DNA from: Ailanthus altissimus
Taxonomy: Eukaryota; Streptophyta; Magnoliopsida; Sapindales; Simaroubaceae
Reading direction: 5' to 3'
NCBI GenBank assembly: GCA_946807835.1
Contig: OX327712.1
Location: 19,052,001 to 19,116,000 of the forward strand
Length of the DNA: 64,000 nucleotides
Shown here: piece by piece, positions 24,155 through 35,419 of the stretch
Layout: the number at the start of each line of letters is the position of its first letter
Position numbering within the stretch: position 1 is the stretch's first letter
Notes under the pieces: model-generated
What the model was told of the DNA's origin: nothing
Seen by the model: the letters and a program-made list of their open reading frames with translations, nothing else
Databases searched by the model: none
Program-made: the position numbers and the translations under genes

Positions 24155-24417
24155 ATGGGTGCCAATTCTTGCTTTCTTTCATCTTTATTTATAGCCTTCT
24201 AATTTCACATTCTAATATGATCATGGCTACTGAAACTTTATTCGTGTCTTCTCACAAATTTTATTATTATAAGCTGAATGTATTGTCGAGGAAGATGTCA
24301 GGAAACCCACCTCCATCTGCTGTGCCCAATGGTATTATCCGTTACTTTAAGACTCCTCCTCCTGCAACACCACCACCACAACAATCAGTGCTACCACCTC
24401 TACCGATGTCACCATAG
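24155..24417 (+). pseudogene. SSP1: secreted proline-rich peptide gene, first copy, probably frameshifted
   Basis: Related to SSP2-SSP5. A TATA-like run at 24,100-24,113 precedes the ATG at 24,155. That frame hits TAA after 16 codons. The family-like signal sequence (LLSFIFIYSLLISHSN, then MATETLF) is in another frame that begins only with TTG at 24,169 and has its first ATG at 24,217. This frame then reads KLNVLSRK, PPPSAVPNG, RYFKTPPPATPPP and a proline-rich end at 24,415. FKTPP matches SSP3. A one-base indel near 24,160-24,170 probably separated the start from the signal peptide. Expression from the downstream ATG, without a full signal, is possible but unproven. Confidence 0.6.
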
Positions 24418-25500
24418 TTTGGTCCAGAGTATGCTCGCCGGTTTGTATATCAGCTTTATGAACAATGATGGAGCTTGTATCGAGAATGTTATGCTTTTTT
24501 TGTATGATTTTTATGGTCAACTTCAGTATCATTGTAAGTTATATGAATAAATAATCCTAATTAACCTTTTTTTTTTAAATAATGCAACACATATTGATAC
24601 GACCTACTCCAACTCCACCTTGAGTCAATGTAAATCTTGCAAATTCGAACTGTTAGTTACATGCATTGATTCTCTAAAATTTACTATGCAAGTGTAATGA
24701 AAATTTACAATTAAAAGAAAATTATGACTTAAGTGACAACAATTTTTTACCACCCAAAAATACCTCAGCAATATGTGATAGAAAAATTTATCATAAAATA
24801 GTGATAGATAAATTTTTATAATAAAAAAATTTATCACCAACATGTTACATATTTTGTAATAAAATATATCTATCACTAATTGATGATATCTATCCTATGT
24901 GTATCGCTTACATAGATGATGATTTGGTACATGATATAGTGTATAATGTAATACTGAGGTCATTGAGCATGTTATCTATCGTAATTTTGTGATAGATGTG
25001 ATACTTTGTTTAAAAATTAAAATTTTATTTTATAATCAATTTTATACATTTCAATAATTTAAATTATCTTCATATATTTATATTAAATTATTTCACATAT
25101 TTAATAATATATTATTTAATATATATATATATATAAATATATAAATTTAATTATGAATTACTAAAAGGTTTGAAAATTCAAAACACATTGCATTAAATCA
25201 TTAACATTCAAAAAAATTATTATTTAATTAATAACATTAGCTGAAATACACCAACATTAATCAAATATTGTAACAATAAATAACATCATAATTCCAACAT
25301 CAATTTATTAACTAAAATTCATCATCATTAACCAAATATTATAGCAATATACAACACCATAATTATAACATCAATTACACCATAATTTCCTAGAAAGCAC
25401 CAATGCTGAGTAGAGAAAGAGATTGTGCTTGCAACAAGACATGAATGAAAATAGAGATACAAACTTCAAATAAGAGAAACAACTTAAAAGTGGACAGAAG
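24418..25500. other. AT-rich sequence with TATCAC/GTGATA repeats, no gene
   Basis: 24,770-25,000 contains several tctatcac / gtgatag words in both orientations, like the subterminal repeats of the CACTA-like elements further right. The matching outer end may be ttttagtaatg at 29,083-29,093. The left terminus is not visible. No coding frame. Confidence 0.5.
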
Positions 25501-25539
25501 ATCATATTCCAATAGCAATAAAAGAACTCAAAATCTGAC

Positions 25540-25852
25540 CTCTGAAAGCAGAACCCTCAATGTGATCCTTCTTTTGTAAAACACCTGGGGATACAAAGGG
25601 GAAAGTAACAATTCTGAATGTTCATCTTCTAGTCATTCATTTAGATGTTCAATCTGATGTTTAAAAGAAAATAAAATAAAAAAAAACAAAAGCAGACGAA
25701 ACATCAAGTTAATATTCAATACAAGAAACTAGATGGCCCAACAAAAAACAAATGATATGACAAATAGAAATGTACCTATTAAATGAATAACATGAAAAGA
25801 CATAAGTTTTAAACTTACCTGCATAGTCTCCCAAATTGACATTGCCCAAGGC
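25540..25852 (-). pseudogene. Two candidate captured host exons with splice signals
   Basis: On the minus strand a 34-base segment (25,852-25,819) lies between AATCAG and GTAAGT. A 45-base segment (25,584-25,540) lies between CCCCAG and GTCAGA. Spliced together they stay in frame and read ALGNVNLGDYAG followed by VLQKKDHIEGSAFR. I do not recognise the protein. The surroundings carry transposon-type subterminal words, so capture of a genic fragment by a DNA transposon is the likely explanation. Confidence 0.35.
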
Positions 25853-25859
25853 CTGATTA

Positions 25860-27600
25860 TATAACAACCAAAAATATAATTGTGTTCTATCATTTCACAT
25901 TGACAACTACCTGTACAGCAGAACAATTATAAGATCCAAAATGTTCAAACGTCATCATGTATCATGAAATCTACCATTATCAAGCACAAAAGTAGCAAAA
26001 GAAATTAAAAACCTTATTCGAAGCCTCATGATTATAGATTTCACAGCAGAGATTTGAAAACCTCATTTGAAACATGTGTGGTAAGCAAAAAAAATAAATA
26101 AATAAAAGAAGCAATGTAGCCAAGACATGTATACAACCCAACATTGGGATGAACATCGCTCTATGGTCAACAGCTACTAAAAAATTGCTTAGAAGACTTT
26201 TTGTGAAGAAGAATTTTCTTTAATAAACCAATTGAGAAAAACCTTTTAATCCCCAATAACTCAAAGAAGTCCTAATTGCAGCCATAAAATGGAATTTTTC
26301 TTTATACTACTTTTTTCTTTTTCCCTTTTCCACAAAATGGAATTTTAAAAACAATTGGTCTATGGCCTCTCTTCTCTCTGTTTCTCTCAACCAAAATAAT
26401 ATACTTTTTAAGAGATTTTTTAAAAGGATAATTTGGCCATGAACTTGTTCTGGTTTTGAGTATGGTAGCGCCTACTCATGAATCCCATGAAACATCCTAC
26501 ACTCTTGAAGACTTTGACATGGGCAATGCACTCTCAAATCGCTAGAAAAAAAGAAAAAATTTAACAAGTCATGGAAAGTTGGAAGAAATTGGCATTATGC
26601 AATTTTTTTTTCTTATTTGGGTGTTATTATTATAATAATCCAGTCAAGATCTTAATGTTTCCAACAGTTTCATGAATGTTAAATTAGAAAATTAGTAGGT
26701 GTTATTATATTGATCAGGTCAAACTAGTAAAGCTTCCAACCATTTCAAATAGATAAATAGAAAACTAATTGGTACAGCTTGTGTATATTTAGATTATACA
26801 CCATTTTATATATATTAAACTCTTTCAATTAATTTTAATGTATTTTAGACTTGCTTTTTATTTTGAAAGAGATCTAAACACAAACATCAACTAATCTAAT
26901 TGTCTTGTTGATATGTAACATAAAAATATTTATAATTACAAGCTACCTAAAATGAATAATGGACAGAAAATAACCAAATAAACAAAAGCCAAAAGTGTCT
27001 TGGCCACTGATAAGCCGCATGTTACCAATGATTATAAGCGTACCAAATGAAATATATAGGATGAAGATACCATGTGGTAATGTACATCAAAGAGCATGAA
27101 ATAATACCAATATACTCGGATCATCATCTTCTAGTAAAGATCTTGTTACATTCTCTCAATTGAATACCTATCGAAAGGATAGAAAAAACCACGTTAATAT
27201 GCATTTTGGCCACACAGCACAACTAATCTTCCTTAAGGCAGACTTTGCAATTAAAATTATGCCTACAAAAAGGACATGCAACCTCTATGTCCTGTCTTGG
27301 GAACCTAATTCAGTTCTTCTAAAACAGTATTAGGAGTTTCACAATCGATTAGCAAAAGATCATAAATCAACATCTAAAATAACAGATCCTCTATTATGTA
27401 TATCATACATACAACAAGGATTTTTATTTTAACTCTTTAACTTTATGGAAACTTGAAATTGACACTATTGCTCTGATCAAAATATGTGAGATATTCAGTT
27501 GATAATCCAATTAAAGTCATGGTTGAATTATCATTCTTTAACTGCAGTACTCGTGGGAAATTCAGTTGATAAACCAATTAAGTTTATAAGAAATAGTTAC
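25860..27600. other. AT-rich sequence, nothing recognised
   Basis: No frame, repeat array or transposon domain that I can support. It lies inside the region possibly bounded by a transposon end at 29,093. Confidence 0.4.
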
Positions 27601-27639
27601 TACTTGCTAACATATTAATAGCAATAGCGTTTCCTTAAG

Positions 27640-28525
27640 CAGTTGGAATATATTAAGGAGATCAAGTCTGTTCAGTGTTTCCTTAAGCATCTACTGATCT
27701 ACTGAGAAGATCAAGTCTGTTCAGAATGGTGCAAGATGATTGGCTGCAGTTGTACACTTAAAGGAGAACAGAGCTGCTGTGAATATCTTTCAATAAGTTT
27801 GTTACAGTCTATTTTACACATCAGCAAGTTTGTTATAAGTAATTGTCCATGTCAGCAAAAGTTGTTAGTCTAATTTAATTTCCCACCATTAGCTCATCAA
27901 TACAACATCATGTATATACAAGCATTTACAGTGTCTTTGTAGGTGCACGAATCATAATAATAAAATTCTCTTTCTTATTCAGATTTTTCTCTAGTTTTCT
28001 TACTCTTTCTTTTACTTTCCAGATTAGAAAACAGCTTTATACTTTTGTTATATGGTACAGAGCCTTAAATGGCTAACGCCAGCTGATCAAGTGTTAGATC
28101 TACAGTCAATCTTGATCAACTGTCAATCTTGATCAAGAAAGTAGACTAAATGCTTTTGGTAAAGGTTCTGTTCAATCTGGAATTACAACTAATATTGCTC
28201 AAAAAGGTCAAAAGAAAGGGAATTGTTTCACAGGAGGAAAAGGAGGCTTCAATATAAACACTTTTAATACTGGATATGCATTTACTAATAACAATGGTGG
28301 TACTAATACTGGGTATGGTAGAGGAAACTTTCGAGTAAATAGATGCAGAAATGGTAATCAAACAGAAGGCAGAGGTTTCTTTGGAAGCGGAAACATTAAG
28401 CTCATTTGTCAAATCAAATGCTATTACAGATTCAATTCAGAGTATATGCCAAGGATGTCAAACAACTATGGAGGTTATAACAACAATAACAATTCTAGTA
28501 GCAGAGATCAGAAATCTAGAAATTA
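27640..28525 (+). pseudogene. Copia-3: LTR end, primer site and gag fragment
   Basis: tggtacagagcc at 28,053-28,064 is a near-match to the initiator-Met primer site, directly after an LTR-like stretch that ends near 28,050. gag-type sequence follows: a Gly/Asn-rich linker (NNNGGTNTGYGRGNF, about 28,290) and a decayed zinc knuckle reading LICQIKCYYRF (28,400-28,430). The rest of the element is missing. The 157-codon frame at 28,351-28,824 is in another register and unsupported. Confidence 0.55.
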
Positions 28526-29093
28526 AAATAATTCTGCAAATAGAACAGTTTATGTTGCACCGAACATCGAACTGGCGAAGGCTTGGCCTGAAAATAACTC
28601 CTCAATGGTGTGGAGAAAGAAGAAGCAGCAGCGTCGATTGTGATGACATCGTTGAAGAAGAGAGAGAGATGACGTGCTATAAGAGTAGAGGGAATAAAAC
28701 AAAAAACCCTAGATACAAAAAATTTGAAAAAAGACTAATATCAAAACGAAATCGTTTTGTCATATTAACAAAAACCAAAACCACGTCGTTCCATATTTTT
28801 CTTTATAAAAACAAATGTTTGTAACTCCAAGCCAGATTTATTAAATTTTATTAAATAATCTATAAAAATATCTTTCACTAATATATATTACTTATTTTTT
28901 AATAATTCTATCACTAATTTGGGATAGCATGTATCACAAATTTATAATAGAAAATTTAATTTTTTATTTGTAATAAAATCTATTATAAATTATAAATAGT
29001 ATAAAATTTGTAATAGAATTTATCATAAATGTCTGATACCAAAAAACTTTTATCACAAAATTTTTATCATTAAAATTCTTTCTTTTAGTAATG

Positions 29094-32000
29094 TACAAAT
29101 ATTATAAAAATATTGAGCATGATGGCTCAACGTGTTGGTTGAGCTCCTCCAAACCTCATATTCCTACTTGAGTTTGAATTTTTCTCCCCCCAAGTGGTGC
29201 ATGAAGTAATATATATATGTATGTAATCCGTAAAAAAAAATATTATAAAAATATTAATGTACGTAAATGTATATCACAAACATCACGTGACTCAATTAGA
29301 TTACAGGAATATTACAACATCTAAGAAGGGAAATGTTTTTGAAAAAAGAATAAGTCTAATGACTCAATGAATTATAAAAAACAATAACATATACATATAT
29401 ATATACATAGTAAATTAAATTCTTATAATATATATAACATATTTATTATAAATAACTACACATTTTTTATTTGAATCTCATAAATAACATAATAATTATG
29501 GGGTAAATAAATAAGAAACATACAAAAATATTATAAACTATCATAAAATTTATAATATAAAATAATTGTGAAATTGTATTAAAAAATTATAAAACTTGTA
29601 CCAAAATATAAATATCTAAAACTTATTATTATATCTCTTATTAGTAGAGCATGGTCAAACACATATGGTATTCAATATATTATATACTATTATTTATACA
29701 AAAAAATCACACTAAAGTAGTATGTAAGGGGAAAACTCATTGTACACATAATACTCTTCAAAAATAATGTTGGATATACTTATATCTACCTTATCTCACA
29801 TTATCATCTTACATATACACAAAGCAAAAGTTCTCAAAGAGCAAATCATCCATATATATAGTTCAAAAGTCTCTGTGTGTGCACATACAAGTTTTAAAAA
29901 CTTTAATCTTATCTTTAAAATCTAAAATGGATAGTACAATTTAATAATTTTAAAATATTTTTTTTTATACAATATATAAAATTATAACATTTCCTTATAT
30001 CATATTTCATACTTATTAAATCTTACTTCACTTAAAAATAATTACTAATATATAAAAAATATCATCTCAACTATATAACCTTTTCTTAACCAATTACACA
30101 ATAATATGTATACTTGAATTCATCTCATTTTCATAAAAATATATAAACAAGTAGAGCTTTATAATAATAATTATAAAGAAACAATTCAAACTCATTGTCT
30201 CAAATTTTATATTTTAATTTCATAAATTTTTTAAACATATTTCTACTACTATATACTATCATAGATCATAATTATTTTAATTATAAAATCTCTATATTTA
30301 TCATAATTATAAAATAAGTTATGGCAAATTCTAAATATAATTTATATACATATATTTGTACTGATCATAATATTTTTACACTTGACATAATCATAAACAT
30401 GCTAAAATATATTCTAAAAATGTATAATTAATTAATCACAACATTTATTTATCTAAAATAAATTATGAATAAAATAAACATATTGCTATGCAATTAAGTT
30501 ATAAAATTATTGTATTAAAAATATAATATATGTATTTATATAATATCCACTCACAATTTACACTCTTAATTCTTATTCTCTTTAACTATATATATATATA
30601 TTCAACTTGTATAATTTACTTAATGCAATAATTTTATCATTTATCCATTTATAATTTAACTATAAAATTTAATCATACACTTCTATCTATCCAACCTTAA
30701 ATCTTCTTGATATTTATTTATACTCATCGCATTTATTATTAAATTTATTGTATTCTGAATTTGATATTATATAATTATATATATACCAATTCCATAAACT
30801 ATTTTTATTTTTAAAATAATCATTAATCATATATAAATACTCATAAATTCTATTTTCTATCCATTAATATAAATTTAATGCTAAAACATACTAATACTAC
30901 AAATAAAAGAAAAGTCAGTCATAATTAACAATTTCCAAGCTTTCTATCCCGACATCTTCTTTATCTATTTTCATTCTTTTCGTCTCTCCTCCTCTCTCTC
31001 TCTCTCTCTTTTCTTTCCTTTCTCTTTGAAAGATTATTTGTTCAAATATAATTAAGATAAAGAGGAGGCGGCTAAATGAAAATGATTAAAAACAAACTCA
31101 AGGCCAAAACGACTCGTTTAAATAATGGCAATTCAATAATTATCTTGAAAAGTCAAATTTGCCTACCAACTTCACTTTCTTCTTTCCCGAATTTTCGTCT
31201 CTTTCGAATTTTTTTTTTCCATTTAGCTATGGAATGGAAAAGTCAAATTTGCCTACCAACGTCAAATTAAGCTATGGAATTCAACATGAAATTCGGGCTT
31301 CCAATTAATTTTAAAGTTTGGTCTTCTTGTCCCGGATCAACATGGAATCATCAAGTATTCTTTTAGTGCAGAAATCAAAATCCAAAAAAGAGATGGAAAA
31401 CCAAGTTTAGACGGAAAATGAGAGGGATTTTGGTACCTATACAAGGAGCTCGAGTTGAGGTGTCTAATCAGCCCATTAATTTCTCTCCAAAGGTAGAAAA
31501 ATAGAGATAGAGATGTCAAACAAAGAAGAATAACAATTTTAGAAAAAGAAACAATTCTGAAAGAGAAATTATTTAGAAATAAAATGTGAGTGAATATATT
31601 GGAGAACTCTATACAATTACTTTTGATAAAATTTTAAGATATAATATAATTTTGAGTTCGATGTTTTTTTAATTTAATAAATAGACGTAAATTTATAAAA
31701 ATTAAACCACTATAAATTTAACATTTTATTTTATTTTTATTTTTATTATATATTAATTTTAAAAAATTTATTATTTAAGTTGTTAATTTTAAATTATTTG
31801 ATTCTTAAATTAATTTTTAACACTCACTTTCCCCTCTTCTCTTATTTATTCTCGTTTAGCCTTTTAGTCCAATATGTATATATCATACTTGGCATTTCAT
31901 CGTTAAACTTTTGATCATTGCTCTTCGATTTGACATTAATATTAATATTCTTATTAGAGAATATCAATGAATAAAACTTTTCTTTTAATTAATATTCTCA

Positions 32001-32750
32001 TTAGAGAATTGGTAAACATTGGCGGCATTACACATCAAAAATTTATTTCCATCAAGATCATGCAATTGCAACGGAAGCTGCCTCGACTACGACAAATATA
32101 TTGAATAGAAATGAAATACTTTTTAATTAATACAAAGCTTGTTTGTATATAATAATTATATAAGTATTTACACACAAGTAAAATACTTAATTTATAAAAC
32201 ACAACTCATACGTTCATTATGTTTACTGTTTACATGTAAACTCACACATAACACTCGTACTCTCACCACTCATGTTTATTTTTCACTCAAAAACACACAA
32301 AATGGAGACGGCTAGAGCCCCTTTTATACTTATTTTTTGTTACCAACTTTAAAAATCACTAAAACATTCAAGAACAAAGAAAATATTTTTTGCAGCAAAT
32401 CAAAGTCTAAAAGCACCGCTAGAGCCAAATTTTAAATTTGCAACTAATTATGAAAAGTCTAACAATGTAGCTATGATAGGAAGAATTTTCTTACCAAGTT
32501 GATTTCTTGAAAAAAAAAAACTAGGGATTCTAGAATAGAGATGCCGACTTTTCAATATTTTTAGATTTAAAAAAAAAAAATTATCACTCTCAACTACACC
32601 TGAAATCAGAGGAGGAAGTTCACAACGACCTCGTCAAAGTCTCCTCCTAATTAAGTGTTTAATAAAAGACATTCAACGTCTATGACTTGTTTGTCAAATT
32701 CTGAACTACTTGATAAAATATTTGAACGTCTGCAGTCTCAGTCTCATAAC
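29094..32750. other. Very AT-rich intergenic region
   Basis: No gene seen. It holds a (CT)n tract at 30,992-31,009. It also holds a 25-base direct repeat (aaaagtcaaatttgcctacc, continuing) at about 31,148 and 31,239, which looks like a short local duplication. Confidence 0.6.
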
Positions 32751-32753
32751 ACG

Positions 32754-32760
32754 TATATAA
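32754..32760 (+). promoter_or_regulatory. TATA box of SSP2
   Basis: TATATAA, 47 bases before the ATG at 32,807. SSP3 and SSP4 have a similar box at a similar distance. Confidence 0.55.
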
Positions 32761-32806
32761 TAAAGAGCGTAACCTCTAAAATGTTCACAACAAATTAACA
32801 TTGACA

Positions 32807-33124
32807 ATGAATGCCGTTTCTTATTTTATCATTTTCTTCTTGATCAATGGACTGTTACTTTCACATACTACTTTCACGGTGAAGGCCTCAGAAATAGTTT
32901 CTGCTGGCTCTTCTTCGGATTCAATATCTTCTCGTGTTCGTTTTCGTAAGTTGAAGGTGGTTCCCTATTTGGTTCGGAGACAAAGACCACAACCCCCACC
33001 CCCTATATTCAATCTTTCTCCTCATCATTATCGTACGCCCCCGCCTGCTCCCCGAACACCACTGTTGCCGCCACCAGAATTGCCAGCGGTTAGGCCACCA
33101 CCACCACCATCATCTTCTATTTAG
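32807..33124 (+). CDS. SSP2: secreted proline-rich peptide precursor
   Basis: Intact frame of 105 residues; the ATG at 32,807 is chosen because the codons before it give only TTG. Residues 1-27 form a signal peptide (hydrophobic FIIFFLINGLLLS, likely cut after TVKA). A Ser-rich segment follows (SAGSSSDSISS, about 31-41), then RFRKLKVVPYLVRRQRP and a tail with runs of proline (PPPP, TPPPAP, PPPPP). No cysteines and no known peptide-hormone motif that I can see. The layout signal, Ser/Asp segment, KL-VP box, proline-rich tail is shared with SSP4 and SSP5. It is inferred to be an apoplastic peptide or small cell-wall-type protein. The function is unknown. Confidence 0.72.
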   Translation: MNAVSYFIIFFLINGLLLSHTTFTVKASEIVSAGSSSDSISSRVRFRKLKVVPYLVRRQRPQPPPPIFNLSPHHYRTPPPAPRTPLLPPPELPAVRPPPPPSSSI

Positions 33125-34590
33125 TATTTATGCTAATTGTTGACGCCCCATGCGTGCTATGCTGTAAGGGTCTACTGTTATTTGTCTTCAGTTTCTGGTA
33201 TGATAATTAAACTACTGTCAAGCAAAATATATATTTTCAAAATTAGTGCCGGCCTTAATCAACAACTTTTATTATAGATGATTGTCAACTGAATTGCCAA
33301 GGGAGATGATATATAGAGCTCGACTATTAATTTAGCATTAATCCACAAGTCAGCTTAATTCTAATATATTAATTTTTCAATCAATGCACGAACAAATGTG
33401 TAATTGATCCACAAGTCAATTCGATTATAAAGCATGCTTGTTCGACAAGTATATTACAAAAGGATATATTATTAACCGACAGTCTCTGGGAAAAATCTCA
33501 ATCTACTCCATAATAATATTTACAAAGAATAGGTTCACACTTATGGCTTGATCAATTGTCCTGATTATCATCCCAATATTAAATCAGAATATGTTTGAGG
33601 TATTTTTCATCAAATACATGGTATACTTGTTATTGGGATCAAATTCAGTTGGCCAAAATCACCTGTCCACTCTTTAAAGTTTTTTAATGAATTTATCATG
33701 TAAATAAGTGTATAGAAAAAGATCCAACGAGTCGAAGGTGCATTAACATAATAAATACGGTTAACCATTTATCCAATATGGAAGGATCAACAGCCAGCGG
33801 CTACAGAAACTTTTTTGGTCCAAGATCGGAAATTTGGAGGAAGTTCCCTTTCAAATTTCACCTATAAAAAAGAGAGATTTTATTTTCATTCTTAAATTAC
33901 ACACATTTACAAAAATATTTATTTTCCAAATTAGTTAGAAGATATTTATTTTCTCGCCAATAATTCTAACTAATCAGGATTAGTTATATTCCTGATCTGA
34001 ATAGGAAAACATGGGTATAAGAAAAATTGTCACCCTATTCCTTTATGTTTTTATTGAATTATTCTGATGTATATAATATTTTAAAAATTACCAATTGAGT
34101 CCTTTATGAACGAAAATCATAATGTTTCAAGAATAAAAAATGGTAACAAAAAAAGTATATTTTAAAGATGAAATGATAGCAAAAGCACCCTTATAGAACA
34201 TAATTAGTAATTTTAAAATATTAAAGATTAAGTGAATAATTTAATAAAAATACAAAAATTAAGCTGTCAATTTCACTGTATATAAATACTGATGTAAAGA
34301 CTCTATTTCTAGTTAGTTGAGAAATTTAAACACACATTTCAGAAATTTAAATACTGATGCACTGTTTCATCCATCTTGAAATATTTTAGAAACTAATTTG
34401 AGGGTGACAATTACCAACTCTTTTGTGCCAAAGCCAAAGTGTCTCACATACTCTTATTTTCTACGTAGCTTTCATTCAGTCATCGTGCATATATATCACT
34501 GAAACTACGACGAAATAAATACATTAATAAGCTTGAACAAGTCTCAGTGAGAAAAGAAAAGGGACAATATATTATAATAAAGCCAATTAA
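33125..34590. other. Intergenic region between SSP2 and SSP3
   Basis: No gene or transposon domain seen; AT-rich, no clear repeat. Confidence 0.5.
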
Positions 34591-34595
34591 TATCA

Positions 34596-34604
34596 TATAT
34601 AAAG
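34596..34604 (+). promoter_or_regulatory. TATA box of SSP3
   Basis: TATATAAAG, 36 bases before the ATG at 34,640. Confidence 0.55.
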
Positions 34605-34639
34605 GGGCCATCCGTACCTTGTAATTTATCCAAAGATAA

Positions 34640-34847
34640 ATGCAAACCAACATGGATTGCAAAGTATGCTTATTACTAATTGCTTTCATCTTCATCAATG
34701 GAAGTCTTCTTTCTCATTCAACTTGCATGGCCACAGCCACGGAAACTGCTTCTATGTCTTATAATAAGTTAAAGATAGTATTGAAGAGGGTCAGTAGTAC
34801 ATCGCCGACGCCCCCTAAACCCAATACTCCTATTTTATTCAAGACTC
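34640..34847 (+). pseudogene. SSP3: secreted peptide gene interrupted by Copia-4
   Basis: ATG at 34,640 (or 34,652) opens a signal peptide (CLLLIAFIFINGSLLSHST, then MATATETAS), followed by YNKLKIVLKRVSSTSPTPP and PNTPILFKT. At 34,848 the LTR of Copia-4 begins and the frame runs into LTR sequence. The missing end is found beyond the element: reading from 40,134, after the duplicated GACTC, the same frame continues PPTTMTKV and stops at TAA 40,161-40,163. The whole gene before insertion encoded about 77 residues. The uninterrupted portion includes the full signal peptide, so a chimeric shorter product from the left part is possible. Confidence 0.78.
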
Positions 34848-35356
34848 TATTGTGTGGAAGCGTTGGTTGAGTAATAGTTATACAAATTCACAGTGACGAC
34901 GTTAGTAGAGAAATGTGGCAAAAATAAATAAAAGGAGAAGATACAATAATTTATGTGATTCGACTTTAAGCCTACGTTCACGGACAAAGACACAAAAGAA
35001 TATTTCACTTATAACAAATAGAAGTATACAATTGTTGTAAATAATCCTCACAACCCAAAATCTCAATACACCCAATATCTTCAATAGAACACTTGACTAA
35101 TAAAATTGCATAAATATGCAATTTCTCTAAAATCTCTCAAATGCTCTCAAATACTTTTAATGTCTCACACAATTTGTTTTATAGAATTGCCTCTATTTAT
35201 AGTAAAACCATAGCATACAAATATTGACATTTGTGTGTGAAAGACAAATTAAAAAACCATCGATTTTAGGCACAAGTTTAGTACTTACCAAACTATCTTC
35301 AATTGTCAAATATTGGATGCTAATTTCTTTGACTAATTTAAGTCAATATTTCAACA
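34848..35356 (-). repeat. Copia-4 3' LTR
   Basis: Left LTR copy. Begins TATTGTGTGG where the other copy has TGTTGTGCGG, so the terminal TG has mutated. Confidence 0.9.
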
Positions 35357-35419
35357 AATCTCCACCTTGACTTGAATAATCAAAACTTCAAGAAAACTAT
35401 GTGTCAGTGTCTTTATCCA

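Noticed and set aside
28351..28824. 157-codon frame, long for this AT-rich region
   Set aside because: Its first part is out of register with a copia gag fragment and the rest has no recognisable feature; low complexity Arg/Lys/Glu-rich reading.
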